Of a stretch of 41,940 bases of DNA, positions 31,131-40,274 are shown one piece after another. The notes beneath the pieces are model-generated. The model had not been told where the DNA came from, did not search any database, and saw only the letters and a program-made list of their open reading frames with translations. Positions within the stretch are counted from its first letter, which is position 1, and each line of letters starts with the position of its first letter. The position numbers were made by a program, and so were the translations under genes. This stretch comes from an uncultured Lachnospiraceae bacterium (GTDB lineage: Bacteria; Bacillota; Clostridia; Lachnospirales; Lachnospiraceae), in the NCBI GenBank assembly GCA_934292725.1, contig CAKQXY010000033.1, forward strand, positions 1 to 41,940. The letters are read 5' to 3'.

Positions 31131-33416
31131 ATGCAGAAAGAATATAAATCAATAAATAAATCTGTCCGGAAAAAGGATGCGATGCAGCTGCTTACCGGAA
31201 AGCCTGTTTATACAGATGATGTAACACCAAGCGATGCACTTGTGGTTAAGATTCTTCGCTCACCTCACGCAAATGCCATTGTGCAGGAGATCAATACAAA
31301 GGCAGCAAAGTTAGTTCCAGGTGTTGTCGATATCTATACTTGGGAAGATGTGCCGAAGAATCGTTTTGCGATTGCAGGTCAGACTTTTCCGGAGCCATCG
31401 CCATATGACCGTTTAATTCTGGATCGCCATGTGCGTTTTTCAGGAGATGCGGTGGCACTTATCGCAGCTGAAAATGAGAAGGCAGCCATTAAGGCAATGA
31501 AGTTAATCAAGGTAAAATATGAGGTGCTTGAACCTGTTCTTGATTTTCATACAGCAAAGGACAATTCTGTGCTTGTTCATCCGGAAGAGGACTGGTTTCC
31601 GCCGTGTCCTGTCGGAGGTGATAACAAGAGAAATCTTGTCGCAAGCGGATGTGACTTTGATGGTGATGTAGAAGGCATTATGGCAGACTGTGATATCACC
31701 ATTGATCACACTTATCATATGAAGGCATATAATCAGGCAATGATGGAGCCATTTATCTGCTATACAAGTCTTGACCGTTATGGCAGACTTCACGTTGTAT
31801 CTTCAACACAGATTGTATTCCATACGCGCCGTATTCTTTCCAACGCGCTCGGCATTCCAAAAAGCCGTATTCGCGTGGAGAAGCCTCGTATTGGCGGAGG
31901 TTTTGGTGCAAAGCAGACAGCAGTTTGTGATGTGTATCCAGCTTTTGTCACTATGAAGACAGGCCGTCCGGCAAAGATCAATTACACAAGAACAGAAGCA
32001 CAGATTGCCGGTTCTCCGCGCCATGAGATGGAAGTGCGCGTGCGCCTTGGTGCAAACAAGGATGGAAAGATTCGTGTATTAGATCTCTACACCTTATCGA
32101 ACTCAGGAGCTTACGGTGAGCATGGTCCGACAACAGTTGGTCTGTCAGGCCACAAATCCATTCCGCTTTATACAGGCTCACTTGAAGCATTTCGTTTTTC
32201 ATATGATGTTGTGTACACAAATCATCAGGCAGCAGGTGCATATCGTGGTTATGGAGCAACGCAGGGAATCTTTGCACTAGAATCTGCTGTCAATGAGTTA
32301 GCTGATAAGCTTGGCATGGATCCAACTATTCTTCGTGACAGAAATATGGTAAGAGAAGGCATGGTTATGCCGGCTTACTACGGAGAGACAGCAAATGCAT
32401 GTGCGCTTGACCGCTGTATGGAGCACTGCAAGAAGATGTTTAACTGGGATGAAAAGTATCCTGTTCGCGACATGGGCAATGGCAAAGTGCGTGCAGCAGG
32501 TGTTGGTATGGCAATGCAGGGAAGCTGTATTTCAAACTTAGACGTTGGCTCTGCAACATTGAAGTTAAATGAGGACGGCGGCTACAATTTGCTTATAGGC
32601 GCTGCTGATATGGGTACTGGATGTGATACTATTCTTGCACAGATGGCGGCAGAATGCATGGACTGCAGCGTAGATGATATTGCAGTATTCGGAGCAGATA
32701 CAGATGCTTCACCGTATGATTCTGGCTCATATGCATCATCAACTACTTATATCACCGGAAAGGCAGTAGAAAAGGCATGTGCTGACTTAAAGAAAAAGAT
32801 CTGCGAAATTGCAGCACAGATGATGAACTGCGAGAAGGAAGATGTTGCATTTGAGAGCAGCCGCGTGCGCTGTATTTCAACTGGACAGACAGTGTCATTG
32901 TCAGAGATTGCCTATAAGACACAGCTGGCAAGCAACAGCAATGCAGAGGCAACAGCGTCTCATTTTTCACCTGTGTCACCGCCGCCGTATATGGTTGGAA
33001 TGGCAGAGATAGAGCTCGATAAGTTGACAGGTGAGGTTAAGGTGCTTGACTTTATGGCTGTTGTGGACTGTGGTATTCCGATTAACCCGGCACTGGCAAG
33101 AATCCAGGCAGAGGGCGGAATTGTGCAGGGTATTGGTCATACTTTAATGGAGAATGTCACCTACGACAAGTCTGGCCGTCCAATTGAGTCCACCTTTATG
33201 CAGTACAAGGTTCCGACACGTCTTGATATGGGCAAGCTAAAGGTAGAATTTGAGCACAGCTATGAACCGACAGGACCGTTTGGTGCGAAGTCAATAGGCG
33301 AGATCGTAATCAATACGCCGGCACCGGCAATCGCTCATGCGATTTACCGCGCAACAGGTGTATGGCACAGAGAATTGCCTATCACACCAGAACAAATTGC
33401 TATGTCGATTGTGTAA
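31131..33416 (+). CDS. Xanthine dehydrogenase-type molybdopterin-binding subunit
   Basis: The protein has 761 residues, the length of a free-standing large subunit. It has the small N-terminal domain (DAMQLLTGKPVYTDD), the cofactor-binding IGGGFGAKQT region, RGYGATQG, and FGAKSIGEIVINTPAPA with the catalytic Glu724. It oxidises or reduces a purine or another N-heterocycle at the Mo centre. Candidate substrates are xanthine, hypoxanthine and nicotinate; the NCS2 permease nearby favours purines. The exact substrate cannot be read from the sequence. Repeat copy 11 starts 12 bases after its stop. Confidence 0.92.
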   Translation: MQKEYKSINKSVRKKDAMQLLTGKPVYTDDVTPSDALVVKILRSPHANAIVQEINTKAAKLVPGVVDIYTWEDVPKNRFAIAGQTFPEPSPYDRLILDRHVRFSGDAVALIAAENEKAAIKAMKLIKVKYEVLEPVLDFHTAKDNSVLVHPEEDWFPPCPVGGDNKRNLVASGCDFDGDVEGIMADCDITIDHTYHMKAYNQAMMEPFICYTSLDRYGRLHVVSSTQIVFHTRRILSNALGIPKSRIRVEKPRIGGGFGAKQTAVCDVYPAFVTMKTGRPAKINYTRTEAQIAGSPRHEMEVRVRLGANKDGKIRVLDLYTLSNSGAYGEHGPTTVGLSGHKSIPLYTGSLEAFRFSYDVVYTNHQAAGAYRGYGATQGIFALESAVNELADKLGMDPTILRDRNMVREGMVMPAYYGETANACALDRCMEHCKKMFNWDEKYPVRDMGNGKVRAAGVGMAMQGSCISNLDVGSATLKLNEDGGYNLLIGAADMGTGCDTILAQMAAECMDCSVDDIAVFGADTDASPYDSGSYASSTTYITGKAVEKACADLKKKICEIAAQMMNCEKEDVAFESSRVRCISTGQTVSLSEIAYKTQLASNSNAEATASHFSPVSPPPYMVGMAEIELDKLTGEVKVLDFMAVVDCGIPINPALARIQAEGGIVQGIGHTLMENVTYDKSGRPIESTFMQYKVPTRLDMGKLKVEFEHSYEPTGPFGAKSIGEIVINTPAPAIAHAIYRATGVWHRELPITPEQIAMSIV

Positions 33417-33428
33417 GCAGCCAATGAT

Positions 33429-33474
33429 TAAATGGGGACAGGTACGGTGGCTCGGTATCTGTCCCCGATGGTTC
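33429..33474. repeat. Palindromic repeat copy 11 (second subfamily)
   Basis: On the plus strand it reads TAAATGGGGACAGGTACGGTG, with the right arm TATCTGTCCCCGATGGTTCG. It shares GGTTCGT at the right end with copy 10. It lies 12 bases after the XDH large-subunit stop and 18 bases before the sulfatase-maturase start. Confidence 0.87.
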
Positions 33475-33491
33475 GTGGAGAGATAGTTACG

Positions 33492-34619
33492 ATGAGAAAT
33501 ATAAGTTTGCTGATAAAACCGGTTTCAGGAATATGCAACATGACGTGTGATTATTGCTTTTATTGCGATGAAGCAAAAAAGAGAACACAGCATGTATATG
33601 GAATGATGAATGAAAAAACACTTGAAACCGTTATAGAAAAAACAATAAGTGAGGCAGATGCTGTGGCAAGCTTTACTTGGCAAGGCGGAGAACCTACACT
33701 TCGGGGAATAGATTTCTTTGAAAAAGCAGCAGCACTTCAAAAGAAATATAAACAGCAGTATCAGCGAAACAATCTTCATATAATGAATGCCTTTCAGACT
33801 AACGGATATGAGCTAGACAGACAGTGGGCAAAATTTTTCAAAAGAAATCAATTTCTGGTCGGTCTATCAATAGATGGCCTTCCAGAAATTCATGATTTCC
33901 TTAGAAAAGGGAAAGATGGATCAAAAAGCTTTTTTAGAGTAAAGCAGGCGGCAGATCTTCTTGACAAATATCAGGTTGATTATAATATACTCACCGTTGT
34001 AACATCACAGGCGGCAGAGCGTATTAAAGAAATATATCCGTTTTATAAAAAATGCGGGTGGAATTATCAGCAGTATATTGCCTGCCTGGAGCCGTTTGGG
34101 GAAAAACCGGGAACAAAGCCGTACTCTCTTTCGCCAAAACAGTACGGAAAATTTCTTTCAAATTTGTTTGAATTGTGGTATCATGATTTACAGAGCGCGA
34201 GTCAGCCATATATTAGACAGTTTGAAAACTATGTGGGATTGGCCGCAGGATATATGGCGGAATCTTGTGAGCAAAGGGGATGCTGCGGAGTACAGTACGC
34301 AGTGGAAGCAGATGGAAGCGTCTATCCGTGTGATTTTTATGTGATGGATGAGTACCAGATTGGAGACTTTAATACAGATTCGTTTGATCAGATGGATCAA
34401 AAACGAAGTGAAATTCGATTTATCGAGCAGTCTTCTTTAGCTGAGAAAGCGTGCAGAAGCTGTCCTTATTTTTTATTATGCAGAGGTGGATGTCGGCGAA
34501 ACAGGGGAAATGGGATGCAGACAGAACCAACAAGGAACAATTTTTGTGAAGGATACAAAATTTTCTTTGAAAGATGGTATGATACGCTGATGCAGTTAGG
34601 AAAACTGGTGCAAAGATAA
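33492..34619 (+). CDS. Anaerobic sulfatase-maturating enzyme (radical SAM/SPASM)
   Basis: The protein has 375 residues. CNMTCDYC (Cys15, Cys19, Cys22) binds the SAM-cleaving 4Fe-4S cluster, and the C-terminal Cys-rich SPASM region (CEQRGCCGVQYAVEADGSVYPCDFY and CRSCPYFLLCRGGCRRNRG) binds auxiliary clusters. The family (anSME) oxidises an active-site Cys or Ser of sulfatases to formylglycine without oxygen. It is directly followed by a Cys-type sulfatase, the expected client. The frame opens at 33432 inside repeat copy 11, but ATG 33492 with GGAGAG before it is the real start. Confidence 0.95.
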   Translation: MRNISLLIKPVSGICNMTCDYCFYCDEAKKRTQHVYGMMNEKTLETVIEKTISEADAVASFTWQGGEPTLRGIDFFEKAAALQKKYKQQYQRNNLHIMNAFQTNGYELDRQWAKFFKRNQFLVGLSIDGLPEIHDFLRKGKDGSKSFFRVKQAADLLDKYQVDYNILTVVTSQAAERIKEIYPFYKKCGWNYQQYIACLEPFGEKPGTKPYSLSPKQYGKFLSNLFELWYHDLQSASQPYIRQFENYVGLAAGYMAESCEQRGCCGVQYAVEADGSVYPCDFYVMDEYQIGDFNTDSFDQMDQKRSEIRFIEQSSLAEKACRSCPYFLLCRGGCRRNRGNGMQTEPTRNNFCEGYKIFFERWYDTLMQLGKLVQR

Positions 34620-34659
34620 ATAAGAAACATTATCCACGGGAATGGAAAGGAGAACATGA

Positions 34660-36153
34660 ATGAAAAAGCAGATTGTAGTATTGATGACAGACACAACAAG
34701 AAAAGATATGGTTGGCTGTTATGGAAATGAAAAGATGAAGACACCTAATCTTGACCGATTGGCACAGGAGGGCATCCGCTATGAAAATGCTTATACCTGT
34801 CAGCCTGTATGCGGCCCGGCAAGAGGTGCAATTTTTACAGGAGCATTTCCACACACCAATGGAGTTGTCACAAACAGCATCGGAATGGGAGATAACGTAA
34901 AGACAATCGGACAGCGTTTGCACGATAACAAGATTGAATGCGGATATATCGGAAAATGGCATCTTGATGGATCTGATTATTTTGGAAATGGTATATGCCC
35001 AGATGGATGGAATCCAAAATATTGGTATGATATGAGAACTTACCTTAGCGAGCTGAGCGATGAGGATAAACTTCGCTCCAGAGATTCACAGACATCATAC
35101 ACCGAGGGCTTCTCAGAGGAATTTACATATGCGCATCGCTGCTCCGACAGGGCAATTGCATACTTGAATGAATTTAAGGATCAGGATTTCTTTTTGACTG
35201 TTTCATATGATGAACCGCATGGACCATCTCTTTGCCCGGCTCCATTTAATCATATGTATGATGGCTTCTGTTTTGAAAGTTCACCGAGCTTTCAGGACGA
35301 TCTGTCAAAGAAACCAATGCTGCAGCAGCTCTGGGCAGGAAAGAATTTACATGCACCAGAATCAGAGATAAATAAGGCGTCAAAAGGGCTGTCATTGTTC
35401 TTAGGATGTAATTCATTTGCAGATTATGAAATGGGAAGAGTATTGGATGCAATTTCAAAGCTTGCACCAGATGCAATGGTTATTTATACATCAGACCATG
35501 GTGATATGCTTGGTGCTCACCGTCTGGCATCAAAGAATGCAGCAGCATACAAGGAAGTAGCTAATATTCCTCTAATCATTAAGGGAGGTGCAAAGAATCA
35601 GGTAGTACATGAGATGGCATCTCATATTGATATTGCACCAACAATTATGGATTATTTTGAACTGCCAGTTCCAAAAACAATGGAAGGAAAGAGTATGCTA
35701 GCACAGATTTACGATCCAAGTCTTAAGATAAATGATGCAGTATTTACGGAGTTTACAAGATATGAAGTGGATCATGATGGTTTTGGCGGTCTGCAGATGA
35801 TGCGTGCAATCACCACAAAACGCTACAAGCTGATTATTCATTTGCTTGATACAGATGAGTTTTACGACCTTGAAACAGATCCATATGAGGTAGAAAATAG
35901 AATCAACGACGAAGCCTATGAAGCTGTCCGCAACGAGCTGCATGATAAGCTTCTGGCGCATATGGATGATACAAGAGATCTGTATCGCGGCTATCAGTGG
36001 AAAATGAGACCATGGAGAAAAAATGTCACACCAGATTGGAATAATGGTGGCTATACAAGACAGAGAGAAAATGAAGAATATGAGCCAAGACAGCTTGACT
36101 ATGACACTGGACTTCCTATGGAAAAAGCAGTGAGAAATAAACTTCTGTATTAA
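34660..36153 (+). CDS. Type I sulfatase, Cys-type
   Basis: The protein has 497 residues, has no signal peptide and is likely cytoplasmic. The sulfatase signature is PVCGPARGAIFTG with Cys51 in C-x-P-x-R, the residue turned into formylglycine by the maturase encoded upstream. Metal and sulfate ligands appear in MTDTTRKDMVG near the start and in YTSDHGDMLGAH around residue 270. Substrate is unknown; type S1 sulfatases of gut bacteria act on sulfated sugars of mucin or glycosaminoglycans. The cytoplasmic location suggests desulfation of imported small sugars. A strong terminator follows. Confidence 0.93.
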   Translation: MKKQIVVLMTDTTRKDMVGCYGNEKMKTPNLDRLAQEGIRYENAYTCQPVCGPARGAIFTGAFPHTNGVVTNSIGMGDNVKTIGQRLHDNKIECGYIGKWHLDGSDYFGNGICPDGWNPKYWYDMRTYLSELSDEDKLRSRDSQTSYTEGFSEEFTYAHRCSDRAIAYLNEFKDQDFFLTVSYDEPHGPSLCPAPFNHMYDGFCFESSPSFQDDLSKKPMLQQLWAGKNLHAPESEINKASKGLSLFLGCNSFADYEMGRVLDAISKLAPDAMVIYTSDHGDMLGAHRLASKNAAAYKEVANIPLIIKGGAKNQVVHEMASHIDIAPTIMDYFELPVPKTMEGKSMLAQIYDPSLKINDAVFTEFTRYEVDHDGFGGLQMMRAITTKRYKLIIHLLDTDEFYDLETDPYEVENRINDEAYEAVRNELHDKLLAHMDDTRDLYRGYQWKMRPWRKNVTPDWNNGGYTRQRENEEYEPRQLDYDTGLPMEKAVRNKLLY

Positions 36154-36164
36154 TATATGAAATG

Positions 36165-36195
36165 GGCGCTGCGAATATTGACGCAGCGCCTTTTT
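36165..36195 (+). terminator. Terminator of the maturase-sulfatase operon
   Basis: GGCGCTGCG (36165-36173) and CGCAGCGCC (36182-36190) form a perfect 9-bp GC-rich stem followed by TTTTT. It lies 12 bases after the sulfatase stop and just ahead of the convergent M28 peptidase end. Confidence 0.92.
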
Positions 36196-36203
36196 AAGTA
36201 TTT

Positions 36204-37457
36204 TTATTTTTCAGTGGAAAATGACGCATCTAATTGTGCTAAAAATTCCTGTGGAATTTGTCGGCACAGTGGAAATACTTCTTCATTTGCCAAATAATCT
36301 GCTATAGTGCAAAGAAGCAGTGCACTGCGGCGAAGTGACCATGCAGAGATTAGATCAATAGTGTCATACTCTGTATGCATGCCGTATCCATCACGGTTTA
36401 AGGTCATAGCAGGAATACGTTTCCATGCAAATGTGTTAGAATCACTGCTCCAGACAGATGATCTTGTCGTCATTCCAATACCACATTTTTCAGCGAGAGC
36501 TTCAAACTGGCGACAGATTGAAGAATCGCCAGTAACACCTATTACAGTGCCGCCAAGTGCTTGTCCGGCAAGGTCAATATTCATGTTAAAGAGGTGACGT
36601 GACAATTCAGACTCATGTGCCTTAACATAGGCGCGGCTTCCTAAAAGACCTTTTTCTTCTGCACCAAAAAATACAAAATCAATAGTGCGGCGTGGCTTGT
36701 GTTCACAAAAATATAAAAACAGCTCAATAACGATTGCACAGCCAGCCATGTTATCGTAGGCGCCAGGTCCTTGTGGAACAGAGTCATAATGAGCAGTCAC
36801 AGTTAAAATATCATCGCTTTTATCGCTTCCTTCAATGCGGGCACAAATATTTTGTGATGTTTTTTCAATAAGTGTCTGTTCACAGATCATGCGCACGCGC
36901 AAAGCACCTTTTTCAACAATCTCTGCCGCGTCCACAAAATGAATGCAAGTGCCAGGAATTTCAGCAAGCGTTTTAGATTGACCAAGATTTTTGGCTGCAG
37001 GAAGTCTTTTCTTTCCAGTGTCAATTGGAGTACCAGAGAAAGAGACAAAGCCAAGCGCACCAGCCTTTACAAGTTTTTCAAGCATTGTACGGCTCATATA
37101 ATTATTAAGCATAACAATCTTTCCATTTGCCTGCTTCATATTAATATCGTCAGCATTTTCCAGATAAACAAAATCAGCCTCAAGTCCATTTTCATCTGTG
37201 TTGGCACAAAAACCAAAAGTACAAGCCTCATATACCTTATGGTAAGGTGCTGTCACCTCAAAGAAAGAGCGTTTAATCTGCGGTGCAAAAAAAGAAAACT
37301 TCTCCGTGCGAATCTGTGAATCGCAGTTTCCTTTTTTTAATTCCTGTAAAATTGTTTCAGCAGCTCTTTGCTCACCACACGTACCAGCTTCACGCACATA
37401 ATTGAATTTAGAGACAAAGTCATACTGACGCTCTCCACTAATAAAAGTATTCATCAT
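36204..37457 (-). CDS. M28-family zinc aminopeptidase
   Basis: The protein has 417 residues. The M28 zinc ligands are in order: TAHYDS (His), YDNMAG (bridging Asp), GAEEKG (catalytic Glu and ligand Glu), NIDLAG (Asp) and the late HTEYD (His). A PA-like insert precedes the catalytic domain. M28 enzymes remove N-terminal residues from peptides. No signal peptide is seen. The start may be 37457 or the next Met codon at 37454. It has its own promoter at 37489-37517. Confidence 0.9.
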   Translation of the reverse strand: MMNTFISGERQYDFVSKFNYVREAGTCGEQRAAETILQELKKGNCDSQIRTEKFSFFAPQIKRSFFEVTAPYHKVYEACTFGFCANTDENGLEADFVYLENADDINMKQANGKIVMLNNYMSRTMLEKLVKAGALGFVSFSGTPIDTGKKRLPAAKNLGQSKTLAEIPGTCIHFVDAAEIVEKGALRVRMICEQTLIEKTSQNICARIEGSDKSDDILTVTAHYDSVPQGPGAYDNMAGCAIVIELFLYFCEHKPRRTIDFVFFGAEEKGLLGSRAYVKAHESELSRHLFNMNIDLAGQALGGTVIGVTGDSSICRQFEALAEKCGIGMTTRSSVWSSDSNTFAWKRIPAMTLNRDGYGMHTEYDTIDLISAWSLRRSALLLCTIADYLANEEVFPLCRQIPQEFLAQLDASFSTEK

Positions 37458-37488
37458 ATCTTTTTATTCCTTTCCTTTTTATAAATGC

Positions 37489-37517
37489 ATCATAGAATAT
37501 ATCAATATCTTTGTCAA
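37489..37517 (-). promoter_or_regulatory. Promoter of the M28 peptidase gene
   Basis: On the minus strand TTGACA (37517-37512), a 17-bp spacer and TATGAT (37494-37489) form a near-consensus promoter 32 bases before the start codon. The MITE-like element begins 15 bases beyond its -35 box. Confidence 0.8.
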
Positions 37518-37532
37518 GCGGTTGCAACTGCC

Positions 37533-37726
37533 GTTACAGTTCACGGCGTTAGGTTACGAAAGCCCTTCGGTGCAATGGTTTCGTCGCCGGACCAAACTCC
37601 GCAGGCTCCTTTTATGTTCTTTTTTATTATACGTTACTTTGAAAGACCTGCTTCAAGTGTCCGTCTCGTGAAATCCATTCACCTTCGGGCTTTGCTGTAA
37701 ATATTGGCTTATCCGTGAACTGTAAC
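37533..37726. mobile_element. MITE-like element copy B (194 bp)
   Basis: The same terminal inverted repeats as copy A (GTTACAGTTCACG and CGTGAACTGTAAC, 14 bp here with the next G) enclose 194 bp. It lies in the 397-base divergent region between the M28 peptidase and GH3 genes. Like copy A it sits between a minus-strand gene start on the left and a plus-strand gene start on the right, in the same orientation. No target duplication or transposase is seen. Confidence 0.82.
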
Positions 37727-37765
37727 AGGGCTATACTGCAAAGATAAGAAAAAACAAAACTAGAG

Positions 37766-37795
37766 TTGTTTTGTCGAAGCATTGTGTGGTAGAAT
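37766..37795 (+). promoter_or_regulatory. Promoter of the GH3-GH43 operon
   Basis: TTGTTT (37766-37771), an 18-bp spacer and TAGAAT (37790-37795) with an extended TGG form a moderate promoter 59 bases before the GH3 start. It lies just outside the MITE-like element. Confidence 0.5.
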
Positions 37796-37854
37796 AAAAG
37801 CACAAAATTCAGATTCAGCAACCTGAAAATACAAGATGTGAAAGGATTAAAAAA

Positions 37855-40263
37855 ATGAAGTGGCAGAGAGTTAAATATCAGCCGAACACACCACTTGGTG
37901 CAGACGGTCAGAAGGTAACAGCAAGCAAGGCACATACTGAGCTTTCCAAGCAGGCAGCAAAGGAAGGTATGGTATTATTAAAAAATGAGAGCGGTCTTCT
38001 TCCATTTGAGAAGGGCACGAGACTTGCTGTATTTGGAAAGGCAAGTGCAGATTATGTAAAGGGCGGCGGCGGAAGCGGCGATGTTACCGTTTCATATACG
38101 GTAAGCCTTGATGCAGGATTAAAGGCACTTAGTGATTATGTAAGTGTATACGAAGGCTTATCGTCATTTTATAATAAGAATGTGCGTGACCAGTATGAAA
38201 AAGGCGTGGCTCCGGGCATGACTGTTGAGTCAGAAGTTCCGGCTGATCTTTTAAAGAAGGCAAGAGCTTATACTGATACAGCACTTATTACGATTTGTCG
38301 TTTCTCAGGTGAGGGATGGGATAGAACAAGCAGCTACGATAATGGCATAGAGTCAGGCGAGCCTATGTGGAAGGAGTCTCAGAAGGTATTTGAAAGAGGA
38401 GATTTTTATCTGTCTGATGCAGAACAGCGCATGGTAGAGACAGTAAAGGCTGCATTCCCGAAGGTTGTTGTTGTATTAAATGTAGGCGGCGTTGTAGATT
38501 CCATGTGGTTTGCAGATGATCCACAGATTCAGTCTGTTTTAATGGCATGGCAGGGCGGTATCGAAGGCGGTGCAGCAGCAGCTGAGCTTCTGTGCGGTAT
38601 TGGAAGTCCGTCAGGAAAGTTAGCAGATACATTTGCGAAGACTCTTGAGGATTATCCATCATCATATAACTTCCATGAGTCACAGAATTACGTGGATTAT
38701 ACAGATGATATTTATGTAGGATATCGTTACTTCGAGACTATCCCTGGCGCAGACAAAAAGGTTGTGTATCCATTTGGATATGGACTTTCCTATACAACAT
38801 TTAAGTGGGAGCTTGAGCGCGTAGATGAGGCAGAGGATGGCACACTTACAGTTCGCGCAGAGGTGACAAATACAGGAAATCATGAAGGAAAAGAAGTACT
38901 TCAGCTTTACGGTAGTGCACCAAAAGGAGCGCTTGATAAGCCGGCAAAAATTTTGCTTGCATATGCAAAGACAAAGCTGCTGCAGCCAGGAGAAAATCAG
39001 CTTATAACATTAACTGGAAACGTAAATGATTTAGCTTCATATGATGATCTTGGTGTTCTGCATAAATCTGCATATGTGATGGAGCAGGGCGAGTATCACT
39101 TCTATCTTGGAAATTCAGTCAGAAATACAGAGGAGCTTGGATTTATCCATACAGAAGAGTCTACAAGAGTGGCAGAACAGCTGACAGAGTGCTTGGCACC
39201 GACATCACTTCCAAAGCGTATGCGCGCAGATGGCAGCTTTGAAGAGCTTCCTGTAAGACCGTCACACGATCCAGACAGCGAAGGACTTCTTACAAAGAAG
39301 GAAAAGGAAGCAATCGACGGTGTTGCACCAGATGTACGTTTTTCAAAGGGCGAGCGTCTGTGGAACAATAACGAGCGCCGCATGCAGTTTGAGCAGGTTG
39401 CAGAAGGCAGCGTAACACTTGATGAATTTGTGTCACAGTTAAGCAACGAGGAGTTAGCTCATCTTTTAGGTGGTCAGCCAAATACAGGTGTTGCAAATAC
39501 ATTTGGCTTTGGCAATCTGCCAGAGTGTGGTATTCCAAACTTTATGACAGCTGATGGACCGGCAGGACTTCGTATTTTGCCAGAATGCGGTGTTTGCACA
39601 ACAGCATGGCCATGTGCAACACTTCTTGCATGCACATGGAATCCAGAGATTGTCTATGAGGTGGGTGCAGCTGGTGCAAAGGAAGTAAAGGAAAATAATA
39701 TTGCAGTATGGCTTACACCGGCAATCAATATTCATCGTACACCGATGTGCGGAAGAAACTTTGAATATTATTCAGAGGATCCGTATCTTGTTGCAAAGCA
39801 GGCAGGCGCAATGGTACGCGGTATTCAGTCTCAGCACATTGCTGCAACAGTAAAGCATTTTGCACTGAATAACAAAGAAACGAACCGTAAGGATTCAAAC
39901 TCAAGAGTATCAGAGCGTGCAGCAAGACAGATTTATTTAAAGACATTTGAGCGCATTGTAAAGGAAGCAAAGCCGTGGTGCATCATGTCTTCCTATAACA
40001 TTGTAAATGATTACAGAGCTTCCGAAAATCATGATCTGTTGGAGAAGCTTCTGCGTGATGAGTGGGGATTTGAAGGTGTTGTAATGACAGACTGGTGGAC
40101 ATTTGGCGAGCACTGCAAGGAAGTAAATGCCGGCAATGATGTTAAGATGGCAACTGGAAATCCTGAAAACTTGCTGAAAGCACTTGAAAAAGGTCTGTTA
40201 AAGAGAGAGACTATGGAGTGCAGCGTAAAGAGACTTCTTGGAGTTCTCTTAAAGATTGATTAA
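37855..40263 (+). CDS. GH3 beta-glycosidase with permuted domain order
   Basis: The protein has 802 residues, no signal peptide and is likely cytoplasmic. The usual C-terminal GH3 domain comes first (EGMVLLKNESGLLPF at 37, ending FGYGLSYTTF near 310), then a fibronectin-III-like domain (about 320-410), and the catalytic (beta/alpha)8 barrel comes last. The barrel shows MTADGPAGLR (Asp567), NFEYYSEDPYL, TVKHFALNNKETNR and the nucleophile Asp746 in VVMTDWW. This circular order is known from Ruminococcus and Butyrivibrio beta-glucosidases. It should hydrolyse beta-glucosides or beta-xylosides. The GH43 gene follows and suggests a xylan-oligosaccharide unit. Confidence 0.93.
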   Translation: MKWQRVKYQPNTPLGADGQKVTASKAHTELSKQAAKEGMVLLKNESGLLPFEKGTRLAVFGKASADYVKGGGGSGDVTVSYTVSLDAGLKALSDYVSVYEGLSSFYNKNVRDQYEKGVAPGMTVESEVPADLLKKARAYTDTALITICRFSGEGWDRTSSYDNGIESGEPMWKESQKVFERGDFYLSDAEQRMVETVKAAFPKVVVVLNVGGVVDSMWFADDPQIQSVLMAWQGGIEGGAAAAELLCGIGSPSGKLADTFAKTLEDYPSSYNFHESQNYVDYTDDIYVGYRYFETIPGADKKVVYPFGYGLSYTTFKWELERVDEAEDGTLTVRAEVTNTGNHEGKEVLQLYGSAPKGALDKPAKILLAYAKTKLLQPGENQLITLTGNVNDLASYDDLGVLHKSAYVMEQGEYHFYLGNSVRNTEELGFIHTEESTRVAEQLTECLAPTSLPKRMRADGSFEELPVRPSHDPDSEGLLTKKEKEAIDGVAPDVRFSKGERLWNNNERRMQFEQVAEGSVTLDEFVSQLSNEELAHLLGGQPNTGVANTFGFGNLPECGIPNFMTADGPAGLRILPECGVCTTAWPCATLLACTWNPEIVYEVGAAGAKEVKENNIAVWLTPAINIHRTPMCGRNFEYYSEDPYLVAKQAGAMVRGIQSQHIAATVKHFALNNKETNRKDSNSRVSERAARQIYLKTFERIVKEAKPWCIMSSYNIVNDYRASENHDLLEKLLRDEWGFEGVVMTDWWTFGEHCKEVNAGNDVKMATGNPENLLKALEKGLLKRETMECSVKRLLGVLLKID

Positions 40264-40274
40264 ACATGTAAATT

